Positions 25,801-34,272 of a stretch of 64,000 nt of DNA are shown in pieces. Source of the stretch: Tomocerus qinae (taxonomy: Eukaryota; Arthropoda; Collembola; Entomobryomorpha; Tomoceridae). How positions within the stretch are numbered: the first letter of the stretch is position 1; the number at the start of each line of letters is the position of its first letter. Both the position numbers and the translations under genes were made by a program. Below the pieces are notes generated by a model that saw nothing but the letters and a program-made list of their open reading frames with translations, was not told where the DNA came from and ran no database searches. The DNA lies in NCBI GenBank assembly GCA_020055645.1, contig CM034546.1, positions 101,866,001-101,930,000 on the forward strand. The letters run 5' to 3'.

Positions 25801-27700
25801 AAATTCGACCGAGCCGAGCCATGGACCCGGCTCGGCTCGGCTCGGCTCGCTGAAAAATCGAGCCTCTAATGGTTAAGAAGTCTGTGGGTTTAAAATAAAA
25901 ATGGCGGTAAAATTTTTGAGCGAGCCGAGCCAAGTCAAGGGCGAGCTGAGCCACATTATCCAATAGGGCGAGCCGAGCCCAGCCAGGTCTATAAAAAAAT
26001 TTCAGCGAGCCGAGCCAGTGGCTCGGCTCGCTGAAAAATCGAACCAGCCTGGCTCGCCGAGCCAGAAACTAGCATGTGTGCTCCAGACTAAATCCCTCCC
26101 TACTCCCTACATCTCTATTTATAGACGTACAAATGTTCACGTACAAATAAATGGATCCAACAACTTATTTCCATCAGCAATAACCGCATGACTTGCTTTA
26201 CCACTGTCTGCCTCCTTTCTATGTTCATCAGGAATTAATAATGGATCGTTATAGTAGCAATCTTCATCTTTATTCGTCAAGCTCGTAAGTAGTTTTACTT
26301 TCGGATTCTTGTTATCTCCGTCAAATATCGCTCCTGAAATAGCAAACATTATAGAGTAATTTGATTTTGCATACCGTAAAAACTAAATAGCATTAGTTAG
26401 TCTTACGTACCTAACTTCCACGAGACTTTCGGATCACTTTCAATCAACACTAAACACAACCCCCAAAAAGGGGAAAACATGAATCCAACAAGACAACGAC
26501 CGCAAACTCCATTACAAATTACAAACAAGCCTATTGTAGGTTTGTTTGTGTTGAATGTTGTATTTTGTGCGTTACGTTTTGTGCTCTTGTCTTCCAGGTG
26601 CACATAGGTTTAAACTCAACAAATAAAACGGACATTTTTTACCCCAGTACTTTTCCACTCCCGCTCACAGCTTAACCACATAAACTCCAGACCAGGACAC
26701 CTAGGTGTCCTGGTCTCCTTGTTTATTGTTGGATTCATGTTTTCCTCTTTCACCTTTATGGTAGTGATTAGTATTGATTGAAAGTGATCCGCAAGTCTGA
26801 TGGAAAGTTTTAGTACCACTCGATAAATGGTTGAGTTTCTTATTATAAGTCTCTATATTATAGTCTCTGGTGCAAGCACGTATTTAGTAGGGGGCGGGGG
26901 GGCGCAGCGCCCCCCCTAAATCTGAGAAAAAGAGAATTTTTTTCTCAAAAATGGCCTAAAATTGCAAAATTTTTTCGCGCTTCGCGCGAATTAGTCTTAT
27001 TTTTGGTATAATTTTTGCTTCCGCCCCCCCTTGAACAAATTTCTAGATACGTGCCTGTCTGGTGTCTGGTGGAGACTTATAATAAGCAACTCAACCATTA
27101 GTATTAACATGGGCGCGCCCCCAAAAAAGGGCGGGTCTCACCACCCAAAAAATGACCACCCCTAAATCAACTCCAAATGGTCTGAAACGAAAACATATGC
27201 AATATAAATTTATAGCCTTTTTAGAGGACTTTTTCCAAAACTTTATATATAGCCGCCACGACCCACTTCCTCTTCCTACACTCTGACCTACTTAGCAACA
27301 AAAAGGTTCATTCATCATTCCAACATCTAAACGACGTTTGATGTACTTTATCTTTTGTATTTTTCTATCCAAATTATTAATTGTCCATGCTATTTCATAT
27401 TAAATCTTTCTTTATTCTTACTACAATGCAATCCATTTATTTGTATAATAATATGGTTTATTATTAATTAAGTAAACGTAAAATCAGAAACTAACCAAAC
27501 CAATCACTTCTACGGCAAGGCTCACAAGCTGTTGTCGATTTGGAGCAGCAAGGCTTTGTTTGAATATTTACTTTACATGAAGCTCTTATGTCCTTTGTTG
27601 CTGTTGCTGTATTTGGTGGAGAGGTGAGAAATACTAAAAGTAAAACAGCGTTCAATAAAATATAATGTGGATGACCAAGATAATTCATTTTAAAATTCAA
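4827..27700 (-). CDS. CATSPERD/E: CatSper channel accessory subunit, delta/epsilon-like (complete, 10 exons)
   Basis: Type I membrane subunit of the sperm-specific CatSper calcium channel, with a large ectodomain over the flagellar pore. Exons 5' to 3': 27700-27496, 26333-26145, 17805-17563, 16486-16160, 15470-15446 (25-nt microexon), 12978-12677, 12532-12403, 9626-8527, 7793-6996, 6133-4827. All ten join in phase to 4,626 nt (1,541 residues plus stop). In order: signal peptide (about 1-33), a Cys-rich N-terminal region, a Pro/Ala/Ser linker in exon 3, a beta-propeller-like region in exons 6-8, an Ig-like segment in exon 9, then in exon 10 the stem, a helix near 1468-1490 and a basic tail of about 51 residues. 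Family marks in the stem: FGCPLQPYRLDPFTPDLRI, WNLANYKSCH, LNAPYEIM and YIFLAVALDPHSSFCEF, which parallel vertebrate delta/epsilon subunits. I cannot separate delta from epsilon. Longer than vertebrate subunits (about 800-950), partly from an acidic stretch near 1368-1418. Introns are full of transposons. Confidence 0.82.
6209..6889. mobile_element. MITE-like element with CCGCAGCCAG ends, containing internal tandem repeats
   Basis: Ends CAGTGCCGCAGCCAG and CTGGCTGCGGCCTTG form a terminal inverted repeat, inside the last intron of the CatSper gene. Between about 6384 and 6540 there are about five copies of a 31-33 bp unit containing AGAAGTGTCAACAT. A second internal stretch (6640-6850) repeats CCGGTAAC-type motifs. 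The same ends occur at 17112-17253 and 52636-52752, where 8-bp duplications support a hAT-type MITE. Confidence 0.65.
7794..8526. other. CatSper intron without recognised element
   Basis: Intron between exons 9626-8527 and 7793-6996. I see only AT-rich sequence and a GC-richer patch at about 8160-8300 that codes for nothing recognisable. Confidence 0.5.
10606..11333. mobile_element. hAT-like element with CAGGGCCGCCCCGAG ends
   Basis: The terminal inverted repeat CAGGGCCGCCCCGAG matches CTCGGGGCGGCCCTG at the right end, and ATGCCGCC-type motifs lie just inside both ends. It is closely related to the element at 55549-57283. It sits in the foldback 9742-11471 and contains the smaller element 11121-11276. 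Clear target duplications were not found. Confidence 0.65.
11121..11276. mobile_element. hAT-type MITE, CAGGCACGTAT family, with 8-bp target duplication
   Basis: 156-bp element starting CAGGCACGTATCCAG and ending CTGGATACGTGCTTG, flanked exactly by GATACTTA (11113-11120 and 11277-11284). It is the third nesting level here. Relatives lie at 13056-13162 and 26873-27057. Confidence 0.85.
11523..11656. mobile_element. Short MITE with AGGAGGGTTCAG ends
   Basis: Ends AGGAGGGTTCAGTTAGGCAC and GTGTCTAGCTGAACCCTCCT are inverted repeats. The interior carries TATAAGGGACGTTTT and its inverse, a motif shared with the elements at 18425-18734 and 20435-23842, so the families may be related. Confidence 0.7.
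12045..12215. repeat. Dispersed repeat, copy 1 (second copy 37405-37575)
   Basis: About 170 bp shared with 37405-37575 in the same orientation: GGACTTTTCCTTCGGGAG, then CAGATGTAAAACA, then TATGCAGGCGC. No terminal repeats or coding potential seen. One copy is in a CatSper intron, the other just upstream of exon 3 of gene A. Confidence 0.65.
13056..13162. mobile_element. hAT-type MITE, CAGGCACGTAT family
   Basis: Starts CAGGCACGTATTTAG and ends GCGTGCCTG. The flanks GAAAAATA and GAAAAATC are a 7-of-8 match, consistent with an aged 8-bp target duplication. Confidence 0.7.
13331..14604. mobile_element. Ginger-like DNA transposon remnant with 305-bp terminal inverted repeats
   Basis: The left arm, 13331-13635, begins TGTGGTAGTATAACTG. 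Its inverse is on the right in two blocks, 13996-14065 and 14371-14604. TATA flanks both ends, so a 4-bp target duplication is plausible, though TA-rich flanks make it ambiguous. The roughly 300 bp splitting the right arm encode, on the + strand at about 14203-14322, a Cys-rich peptide reading CKCKTEFQTNRCPCKKND and later CKNAKC, then a stop. That pattern resembles the Cys-rich C-terminal tails of Ginger/GIN integrase-type proteins. Assignment rests on the TIR start, 4-bp duplication and this tail; no integrase core is present. Confidence 0.6.
14871..15226. mobile_element. MITE-like repeat, TTCGGAGGGG family, copy 1
   Basis: Begins with AATTTCGGAGGGGAC and ends in GGGGGGCTTCAGCCCTTAAAGCCCCCCTCAATAC-type sequence. 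Partners: 28879-29104, 35319-35447 with 36210-36272, and 56571-56755. All carry a TTTTTGGC...AAAATGAGT core and an A-rich stretch before TTCTTGGAT or TTCTTAGAT. Boundaries are approximate. Confidence 0.55.
15643..16141. mobile_element. Foldback MITE with AGTGGACTACCC ends
   Basis: About 499 bp with inverted arms of roughly 120 bp: AGTGGACTACCCGCGTTGCG at the left, and the inverse ending GGGTAGTCCACT at the right. It sits immediately 3' of the CatSper exon 16486-16160, only about 19 bp from its splice donor. Confidence 0.75.
17112..17253. mobile_element. hAT-type MITE with CAGGGCCGCAGCCAG end
   Basis: The inverted ends CAGGGCCGCAG and CTGCGGCCTTG are flanked by TGAGGAAA and TTAGGAAA, an 8-bp duplication with one mismatch. 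It lies in the CatSper intron 3' of exon 17805-17563. Confidence 0.75.
17411..17497. repeat. Short inverted-repeat element
   Basis: GGTGGTCGGAAATGAACTA and its near-perfect inverse TAGTTCATTTCCGACCACC enclose a short loop. It is a compact hairpin in an intron, probably a MITE relic. Confidence 0.65.
18425..18734. mobile_element. hAT-like MITE, CAAGGAGC family, copy 1, 8-bp target duplication
   Basis: 310 bp starting CAAGGAGCATGGACG and ending CGTCCAAGCTCCTTG, flanked exactly by GTATGCTT (18417-18424 and 18735-18742). The interior has inverted TATAAGGGACGTTTT motifs. A second copy, 20435-23842, is split by a larger transposon. Confidence 0.85.
18891..19045. mobile_element. MITE with CGATTTGTGACGTCACACGG ends, copy 1
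   Basis: Inverted ends of about 20 bp, CGATTTGTGACGTCACACGG and CCGTGTGACGTCATAAATCG, followed inside by CTATACATTT...CATGG. A matching copy lies at 32580-32733. The palindromic TGACGTCA inside each end is the sequence of a CRE site; that may be coincidental. Confidence 0.7.
19546..20330. repeat. Dispersed repeat with CCGAAG minisatellite, left copy
   Basis: The 19546-19740 block reappears inverted at 24975-25190. From 19935 to 20285 it is followed by a degenerate minisatellite of GCCGAAGTGGAAATTAGCC-type units. The same units occur at 25200-25450. Ends ATCAAAAGTAAAATCGAATC also recur inverted near 24940. The copies probably belong to one larger element family. Confidence 0.6.
20524..23380 (+). 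mobile_element. DDE-type DNA transposon with 32-bp TIRs, probable TTAA target site
   Basis: 2,857 bp with ends TTGAGGAGCCGTATAAAAGA and the inverse TCTTTTATACGGCCCCTCAA; the repeat extends to about 32 bp with one mismatch. It is flanked by TTAA at the left and TTAT at the right, suggesting a TTAA duplication with one mutation, as in piggyBac- or Kolobok-type elements. It carries the intron-containing transposase-like pseudogene 20919-23041 and is inserted in a hAT-like MITE, so it is the younger of the two. Confidence 0.75.
20919..23041 (+). pseudogene. Transposase-like gene of invertebrate DDE/DUF-type family, frameshifted
   Basis: Five exon-like blocks: 20919-21089, 21187-21630, 21701-22061, 22134-22442 and 22530-23041, with GT-AG junctions that join in phase. 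The protein has a Cys motif (CRKPGCGQ), YLSRHLTLAKMFELYMAGYG, a CSKCDEL zinc-binding-like pair, then candidate catalytic acidic motifs in SVDMQG, VIWSDRSTGQNNN and TTGHTFLPADRAFALIE. This order is typical of a widespread, mostly unnamed transposon protein family in invertebrates (I believe DUF7869-like). Two single-base frame breaks, near 22020 and near 22612, disable it. It could be a young pseudogene; sequencing error is the alternative. Confidence 0.75.
23882..23951. repeat. Hairpin repeat
   Basis: AGCCAAGGTGAGTGAAATTGT pairs with an inverse copy, ACAATTTCACTCACTTCC...GACTTGGCT, across a short loop. It lies between two other foldback elements. Confidence 0.6.
23962..24775. mobile_element. 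Large foldback MITE
   Basis: About 814 bp with arms of 200 bp or more: TTACTGTAGAAATTATCAAT at the left and its inverse at the right. The inner arm carries TATATGATTTTCATAAATCATTCCC, also found near 36828-36920 and 38735-38870. No coding region is seen. It could fold into a near-complete hairpin. Confidence 0.8.
24940..25450. repeat. Dispersed repeat with CCGAAG minisatellite, right copy
   Basis: 24975-25190 is the inverse of 19546-19740, with point differences and small gaps. Next to it, 25200-25450 repeats GCCGAAGTGGAAATTAGCC-type units. Confidence 0.6.
25679..26080. mobile_element. hAT-like MITE made of GAGCCGAGCC repeats, 8-bp target duplication
   Basis: 402 bp starting CACACATGCTAGTTT and ending AAACTAGCATGTGTG, flanked exactly by CTCCAGAC (25671-25678 and 26081-26088). 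Most of the body is CGAGCCGAGCC and its inverse, so it is strongly self-complementary. It lies in the CatSper intron 5' of exon 17805-17563. Confidence 0.85.
26827..27098. mobile_element. MITE, AATGGTTGAGTTTCTTATTA family, copy 1, interrupted
   Basis: Left end AATGGTTGAGTTTCTTATTA, with the inverse at the right. It is interrupted at 26873-27057 by a CAAGCACGTATTTAG...ATACGTGCCTG hAT-type MITE flanked by TCTGGTG on both sides. An intact copy is at 29538-29757. Confidence 0.75.
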
Positions 27701-28016
27701 AGTTCACGAAATGGAAATAACGGAATATCAATGATTTAAAAGTAGTTTTGTTTTTGTTGATGAAAACGACCACTACTTCTTACTATATACAGGGTCCGGC
27801 AAATATAACTGGGACATAGGAGCTTATGCAGTGTGGGTTAGCAATACAACTTAGATTCAGAGTACCAGGAACCATGGCAATCAAGGCTAGTAGAAGTAAA
27901 ATAGGTTTGGAATTCCCAGGCACTTCTGAATTTTTGTGTATGTTAAGGTACGCGTCCGATGGCAACCGGCAAATTCTGACTATCATATTGCCTCTTAACT
28001 TTTTTTGCGCCAAAAG

Positions 28017-28286
28017 AATCAACTCAAAAACCAAAAGAGCTACAAGAAAAGAAAGTTTAAATAGGAAAAAAGATATTCCATAACCCACAGCATTTGGCTC
28101 CGAAAGAATATTTTAAACTTTTTTCTGTAGTTGCGATTAATTGCAAATTCCGCACGAAAACGCTTATATCTCCAGATTGGACCAATATGTTTGAAATATT
28201 CTTTCGGAGCCGAATGCAGGGGATTGTGGACTATCTGTTTGCCTATTTAAACTTTTTTGTAGGTCTATTGGTTTTTGAGTTGATTC
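28017..28286. repeat. Foldback repeat upstream of the CatSper gene
   Basis: GAATCAACTCAAAAACCAA near 28017 pairs with the inverse ending at 28286, and AATATTCTTTCGGAGCC-type inner arms also pair. It lies just 5' of the CatSper start codon (27700, minus strand), in the region where its promoter should be. Confidence 0.6.
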
Positions 28287-28878
28287 ATATACTAAGATTA
28301 AGCCTGAAACAACTTTTTTCTGCTATGAATACTTAGTCTATGGAGTTGATTCGGTTGCTGTAAAGGAAGTCGGATGTAATCTGTATTATAATATTATGTT
28401 CTTCATGATCTAAAAAACTGTAACTGGGGCTCAGTGAATAAACTGCCTGTACTTGTCACCTTGTCAGTCAGTGAAATATGCCGAAGCGCTAGAATATAAT
28501 TATATAATCAAATTTTTTACGATATGCTCCTGGTATTTGTTTTGACGGTGTCTACAGGTCTAGATGACCCGATAGATTAAGCCAAAATCCTTAAGGTAGG
28601 GCCAAACTCTCAGTCAAAGTGGGGCCGCGAATGAAGCATGACTTTTCTCTCTTCCCTGCTTTAATTATGTAAAACTGGTTTTTCAAAAATCGATTTAAAT
28701 CTTACACAAACTAGTTTGAATATGCAAAAAAACATCTTGAAAACATGACAGTTGTGTTGGAATGGGTTTCCAAAGTGTCGGAGTGGAAAACAGCATAAAA
28801 ACAGTATCAATAATTAGTTTGTTCACGTTCACAGCCGAGGACTGATTATATAGACAGGCAAGCACGTATGCAGAACTG

Positions 28879-29104
28879 AGTTTCGGAGGGGGCTAGATTT
28901 CCAATAGATATTTTAAGTATCTATATTCGCGCGTAGCGCGAAAATTTTTGGCATTTTTTGAAGGAAATGAGTGGAAAATAACCTAAAAATGGCAAATAAT
29001 CGCGCGGAGCGCGAAATTTTTTGCTATTTTGAGAAAAAAATTCCCTTTTTCTTGGATTTCGGGGGGGGGGGGGCTTCAGCCCGTAAAGCCCATCCCTAAA
29101 TACG
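28879..29104. mobile_element. MITE-like repeat, TTCGGAGGGG family, copy 2
   Basis: AGTTTCGGAGGGGGC at the left, then GCGCG-rich hairpins, then TTCTTGGATTTCGGGGGG and GCTTCAGCCCGTAAAGCCC. It is closest to the copy split across 35319-36272. Confidence 0.6.
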
Positions 29105-29117
29105 TCCTTGTAGACAG

Positions 29118-29528
29118 GGGTACCTCGTTGCCGGTAGGGCGTTGTTGACGGTAAACATTGGTGCCAATTCATCTTTACCACTTACCACCGGCAACACCCT
29201 CATCAATGACTTTACACCACTTATCGTATAATAAATTAATATAGTCCTACCGGTCCATATTTTACGGATATAACAAACCTAGCCTAAATGAAATAAACAA
29301 ATTATAAGGGGAGATCTGGGGAAAAATGAAATTCCACCAGTTTTGAATGTAACGAACCTAACCTAATAATTTTTATAGATAACTGTCGAATTTGTTTATT
29401 TCATTTAGGTTAGGTTTGTTATATATGATAAGTTTATTACATAACCAAATGAGAGTGTTGCCTTTGTTGCCATTGGTAAAAGATGAATTGGCAACAATGT
29501 TTACCGCCAACTACGGCAACGAGGTACC
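29118..29528. repeat. Foldback element with GGTACCTCGTTG ends
   Basis: GGTACCTCGTTGCCGGTAGG and its inverse CAACGAGGTACC enclose further inverted segments, including AACATTGGTGCCAATTCATC and GATGAATTGGCAACAATGTT. Confidence 0.65.
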
Positions 29529-29537
29529 GTTGCCTAA

Positions 29538-29757
29538 ATGGTTGAGTTTCTTATTATAAGTCTCTGGTGGATGGGCGACCTCACTAAGGAATAATCATCG
29601 TTATTGCGCTCGATAGATGCCCCACCACGGCACTGAAGGTAACGTGCATGTACAGTCAAATGCAGTGGTGGGACATCTATCGAGCACAATAACGATGAAT
29701 TATTCCTTAGTGAGGTCGCCCATCCACCAGAGACTTATAATAAGAAACTCAACCATT
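29538..29757. mobile_element. MITE, AATGGTTGAGTTTCTTATTA family, copy 2 (intact)
   Basis: 220 bp with arms of about 100 bp, almost perfectly inverted, and a short loop around CGGCACTGAAGGTAACGTGC. Nearly the whole element is a hairpin. Confidence 0.85.
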
Positions 29758-30084
29758 CAACCCAGTCGAGAGAAGAAAACTTAAAAATTCCTATAACACA
29801 TTGGTCTACACAGTCCCAATCCCAATAAGTAATATTCGGTTCGGAGATATTTAGATTCAAAGGTGATAAGTGATAAGTAGCAAGAAGAGATAGAACAAGA
29901 AAGAGCTTTGCAAACTACTTTTGTGCAATAAATTGACTATTCTGCTTCATTGAAAATTATATCCATGGTTATTTTACTATATACAAAGTTATCGAGTTTT
30001 CCCACTTTCAGATTCATACGCTTCCCTTAAGGTGGGGGTATTCCTAGTTACAGCTAGTTACACTGACTATCAAATTGGCCCTTA

Positions 30085-30422
30085 ACTTTTTTTAGCAAAG
30101 TCCCTAAGGATCTGAGACGACTGGTCATACACACATATAGTAAATTTGAAAAAGATACATCGAAACTTTCTTCATCGTTTCCTTATTGAAAATTTGACAG
30201 TTTCGACTTCTTTTTCTAAGATACTGCAGTTTGAAAATTGAAACTTGATTTTTTGGTCAAAATGTTAAGTTAAAAACTGCGATATCTTAGACAACAAAGT
30301 TGAAAGTGTGAAATTTTCAATAAGGAAACGATGAAGAAAGTATCGATGCATCTTTTTCAAATTTACTATATGTGTCTAGGACCAGTCGTCTCAGATCCTT
30401 AGGGACTTTGCGAAAAAAAGTC
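30085..30422. repeat. Foldback element
   Basis: The left arm, including TCCCTAAGGATCTGAGACGA, pairs with the right arm, including TCGTCTCAGATCCTTAGGGA. Both continue inward through AAATTTGAAAAAGAT and its inverse. Confidence 0.75.
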
Positions 30423-31154
30423 GAAATTTTTGTATTGCCCATGACCAACTTGGTAGTCAAGTAGCTTAGTAAATTGTCTGATCTGTCAACTAATTATATA
30501 TCCTTGGCTGGATAGGCGCTAAAATATAAATCTTTCAAAACATTTTTGTGTGTTGGTGTTTTGGTATATCATTGAATAAAATTGTATCACATAACGTAAT
30601 CAGTAATAGGACAACTATTTTCACTATTTTAAGGAAAATTCATTCAAACTAGGAAAAAATAGATAAATTACCTAAATTGGCTCTACAACTTCTCCAGCCG
30701 TTACTCACAGGCAATTTAATTTTACTTACTAACTATCTCAGAAATCAGAACTATCTCTTCCAAAGAAGTTATATCATTGATCATCTATTATTATTCTAAT
30801 TACATTTATTTTGTGTCAGGTGACAAAGAGTGTGATGAATTTAATTTCATAGTATTTGTGATTTGGTGACTAATGTGATATTGAGTTTGAGTTCATTGAC
30901 AATTGAACTAACAGTTTTAGAACTTTGTTCTCTCCCATCACAGTCATTCTAACATTCTAATATTAATAAAAAGTTTATATTATGATATGACTATATGACT
31001 GAATGCTAACAAGCAATAATTGAAAATAGTCAATCAAATCGGAAGACGGAACAGAACGGTGGTCTATATAGCCGAAGTTGTTACGAATAGTCATAGTGTC
31101 ACAGTCAAAATTGCAATTCTTATATTCCCACAGAAAAGTTCAATATATTATGCA

Positions 31155-32457
31155 TACACTCTAAATAAATTTCAGCATATTTTAATCAAGTTTGGGGATT
31201 CGGTACTCAACATTTAAGTACAAAATGCGCTGACTCAACTGTTGAACAAAATTTGCTTAATGGGCTTGAGTAAAAACACTTGAGCTAATTTTACTCACTT
31301 GTTGAGTAGTTTGTTCTATCTAAGTTGAGCTAACCATTGCAGTCGGTTAAGTAAAACATACTCAAAAATTGAGTAAACGCTAGTAAACGTTTGAGTAGTA
31401 CATGCTATCTTGTTGAGTAATTCTTATATAAAAGTTGAGCAAAACCATTAAATCAATAATTATTAAAACAATATTAAAATTTTTATTTATTAAAATTCTA
31501 CAAAACTGTAGCAGATGCAGTGTCCTGTGGTAATTTTATCTTAATTAGAAAGGAATTGGACGGTGAAGCTGTACATCGTCATGAATACTATAATTTCTGC
31601 AATGAAAAAGTATATATACAAACATACATTAAAATGATGCCTATAATGCACTTGTAGTTTTTTAGAATCAAAAAATGCGAAGAAAAAAATAAGGTAAATG
31701 TTCAAAAATGTTATAAATTAGAAATATCAAAAGTGTAGTATATATTATATTTTAATTGAGGAAATAGAACAATAACTTTACCTTTAATTGTTGTCAGTAG
31801 CTAACTTCAGATTCAGAAGTTCATAATCAAAACCAGCACAAACACTAAATCCCGAGGTATTGGAAAATTTTAGATTGAAGGGGACGCACGTTAAAGTAAT
31901 TTCATGCTCCTCATTTTTAATTGTAACGGCCACCAGAAAACCGCAGGGTACAAGAGAATGGAACCATGACCTCAATTGTATTTGCAAAAAATTCGGTTTT
32001 TCGAGTCTGAAATTGCTTTATGTCCCATCACTATGACAATCTAAAATTTTACCTACCTTGGTAATGAATCCAATGTCGTAAAATAAACTTCACATTTTAA
32101 AAATTAAATTCTAAAAAGTAAACATTCGAAGCCATGCCGTTAAATAAATAAACAGTGTATGCTCAACTATTAAGCAATAATTACTCAATATGGTGACATT
32201 TTGTACTCAAAATTTGAAACATTGGTATATTACTCAATATTAATCAAAATTTAAGCAACTGTTGAGTACGGTTAGTACAACCTCTTAAATGTTCAACCAA
32301 GTTGACTAAAAATTGTTAAACAGTTGACTGCATTCGATACAACCTTGAATGTTCAACCTGATTAGATAAAAATTAGCCAACATTTCTCCAATTTCTCCTC
32401 AAACTTGAGTAAAATAATTTTACTCAACAAAAATGACTGAAATTTATTTAGAGTGTA
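31155..32457. mobile_element. TIR element with TACACTCTAAATAAATTTCAG ends and TTGAGTA-rich arms
   Basis: About 1.3 kb with 20-21 bp inverted ends. The 300 bp inside the left end repeats TTGAGTAAA/TTGAGCAAA-type motifs and the right end has their complements (TACTCAA). The centre (31460-32100) has no recognised coding sequence. It may be a non-autonomous DNA transposon. Confidence 0.65.
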
Positions 32458-32579
32458 GGACGGGCTTTGGATTCTGGTTTTTTGAATAGTATTCATAATT
32501 TTAAATAATATCCATAGAGATTTTATTATTTACTAAAACATGAAATTTGATACTATTTTCCCTGACCCCCCACGTTAAC

Positions 32580-32733
32580 CGATTTATGACGTCACACACA
32601 CGGCGACTTTCCTATACATTTGCATGGGGCATCGGCATCACCATGGTGAAAGTGCAGAAATTTTTTTAAATTTTGATATTTTTCTGCCCCATGAAAATGT
32701 ATAGGAAATGTTGCCGTGTGACGTCACAAATCG
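32580..32733. mobile_element. MITE with CGATTTGTGACGTCACACGG-type ends, copy 2
   Basis: Same family as 18891-19045: ends CGATTTATGACGTCACACAC and GTGTGACGTCACAAATCG, with CTATACATTTGCATGGGGCA inside. It is inverted relative to copy 1. Confidence 0.7.
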
Positions 32734-33159
32734 AATGCATCTATCTATTATACTATTTGAAAGTCACATACGTATGTGTAACACGATGACTCATCTCATT
32801 GCTTTGCTTTCCTTGCACTCCGCTCTTTCAGCCGGAGCCAAAAGTTCGGCGGAGACTACGCTGAAACTAAAAACGAATTAGCAGGGGCGAAAGGTTCGGC
32901 GGAGCCTAAGCTGAAATTATAAGCGAATCAGCAGGTGCCAAAGGTTCGGCGGAGCCTAAGGTGTAATAAAACCAACTATTGTGCCACCGAAGATCCAATC
33001 TTATTTAGCCGAATATGAATACAACCAACACCTGACTATTGTCGGAGCCCCATTCGAATTCCTCCGAATAAATTCGAGTACCTTCGAATAAATTCGAGTA
33101 CTTTCGAATAAATTCGAGTACCTAATAAATTCGAGTACCTACGAATAAATTCATGATCA

Positions 33160-33806
33160 TTCATACAGATTAATGTTGACTACGAAAATCAACAGAAAAT
33201 CAAAGTTGAACAATATTGAGTGTCAAAATAAACAGAAAATCAATATTGATTAGTATTGAGTTTCAAAATAAACAGAAAATCAAAATTAATTAATATTGAG
33301 TATCAAAATAAACAGAAAATCAAAATTGATTAATATTGAGTATCAAAATCAAAAGAAATCAAAATCGGTTAAAAATAATAAACAATTCAGAAAATGTAAA
33401 TTTGACTATCAATTTAAATATAAATGCGAAATAGATTTACTTCCGTCTTATAATAGTTATTTACCAGTATTATTTACATTATTATAAGATCTTAAATTTG
33501 GTCGAAGCGGAGTTAAATATTATATACTATCTCACCAGTAATTTATAAAAAACGCAATTGAACTTTTAATGTCCATTTTATGCCACTTTTTTACTTTGAT
33601 TATTAAAAGGAATACAAAGTTAGCGCGACTGATTGACTGATTTGAACCAAAATGAATAGGGTTCGTCACCGATCTATAGGCATTTTTTTTGCCAAGTTTG
33701 GTTAACTTCCGTCTTTGACTTCAAAAGTTACAGTGTTGGCGAACGGACGGGACGGACGGACTGTGCGGTTCTATAAGCTCGCCTCCTTAGGCGAGCTAAA
33801 ACTGAG
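33160..33806 (+). mobile_element. Helentron-like (HINE/DINE-1-like) element, 3' portion with minisatellite
   Basis: Tandem units of about 37 bp (AAACAGAAAATCAAAATTGA core, 33170-33360) are followed by a conserved body (TTTTTTGCCAAGTTTGGTTAA), a GGACGG-repeat tract, and a terminal hairpin AGCTCGCC-TCCTTA-GGCGAGCT ending in AAAA. The same order recurs at 39813-41021 (inverse) and 42936-43810. A separate array of TAAATTCGAGTAC units lies at 33055-33150. Confidence 0.5.
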
Positions 33807-34272
33807 CTCATTCCCCCCTCTCCTCCACTTTTGGGTAAGTGCTTGGCTGTCCACAATATTCAATACGCATGATTATGCTGGCTGGATGCCTATATTACCT
33901 TTTGTTTAGTCACTACTATATGCTGGGGGCTACTAGTAAAAAATACTAATGAAATAAAAAATTTTAAAATGTCCATTTGTTTGATTAGTTTCACCTAACG
34001 GACCCAGTTGTGGCAAATGTGGATTGCTGAATCATGAAAGGCGAGACGGAAGGACGGACGGACACGACAGACAGTTTGCTGACAGATCTGTTATATTATT
34101 GTTATTCTACTATTATGCTTATGAGAAAATTATTTTAATTACTGCGCTCTAAATACTTAATTTTTCCTCTCAGAGCTGTCGAGCTTAGCTCATTAGCTTC
34201 AAGAATTTTACTACCATTTTAACCTCTGGCAGTTGTTTTGGTTCCAAAAGAGTCCATAATATAGAATTTAAG

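Noticed and set aside
27783..28083. Open frames on both strands upstream of the CatSper gene
   Set aside because: They coincide with foldback repeats and show no domain or splice support.
31784..31987. 67-residue minus-strand frame
   Set aside because: It lies within a TIR element, with no recognisable domain and no in-phase partner exon.
33055..33400. CRISPR-like array
   Set aside because: Units are contiguous degenerate tandem repeats without unique spacers, in a eukaryotic context.
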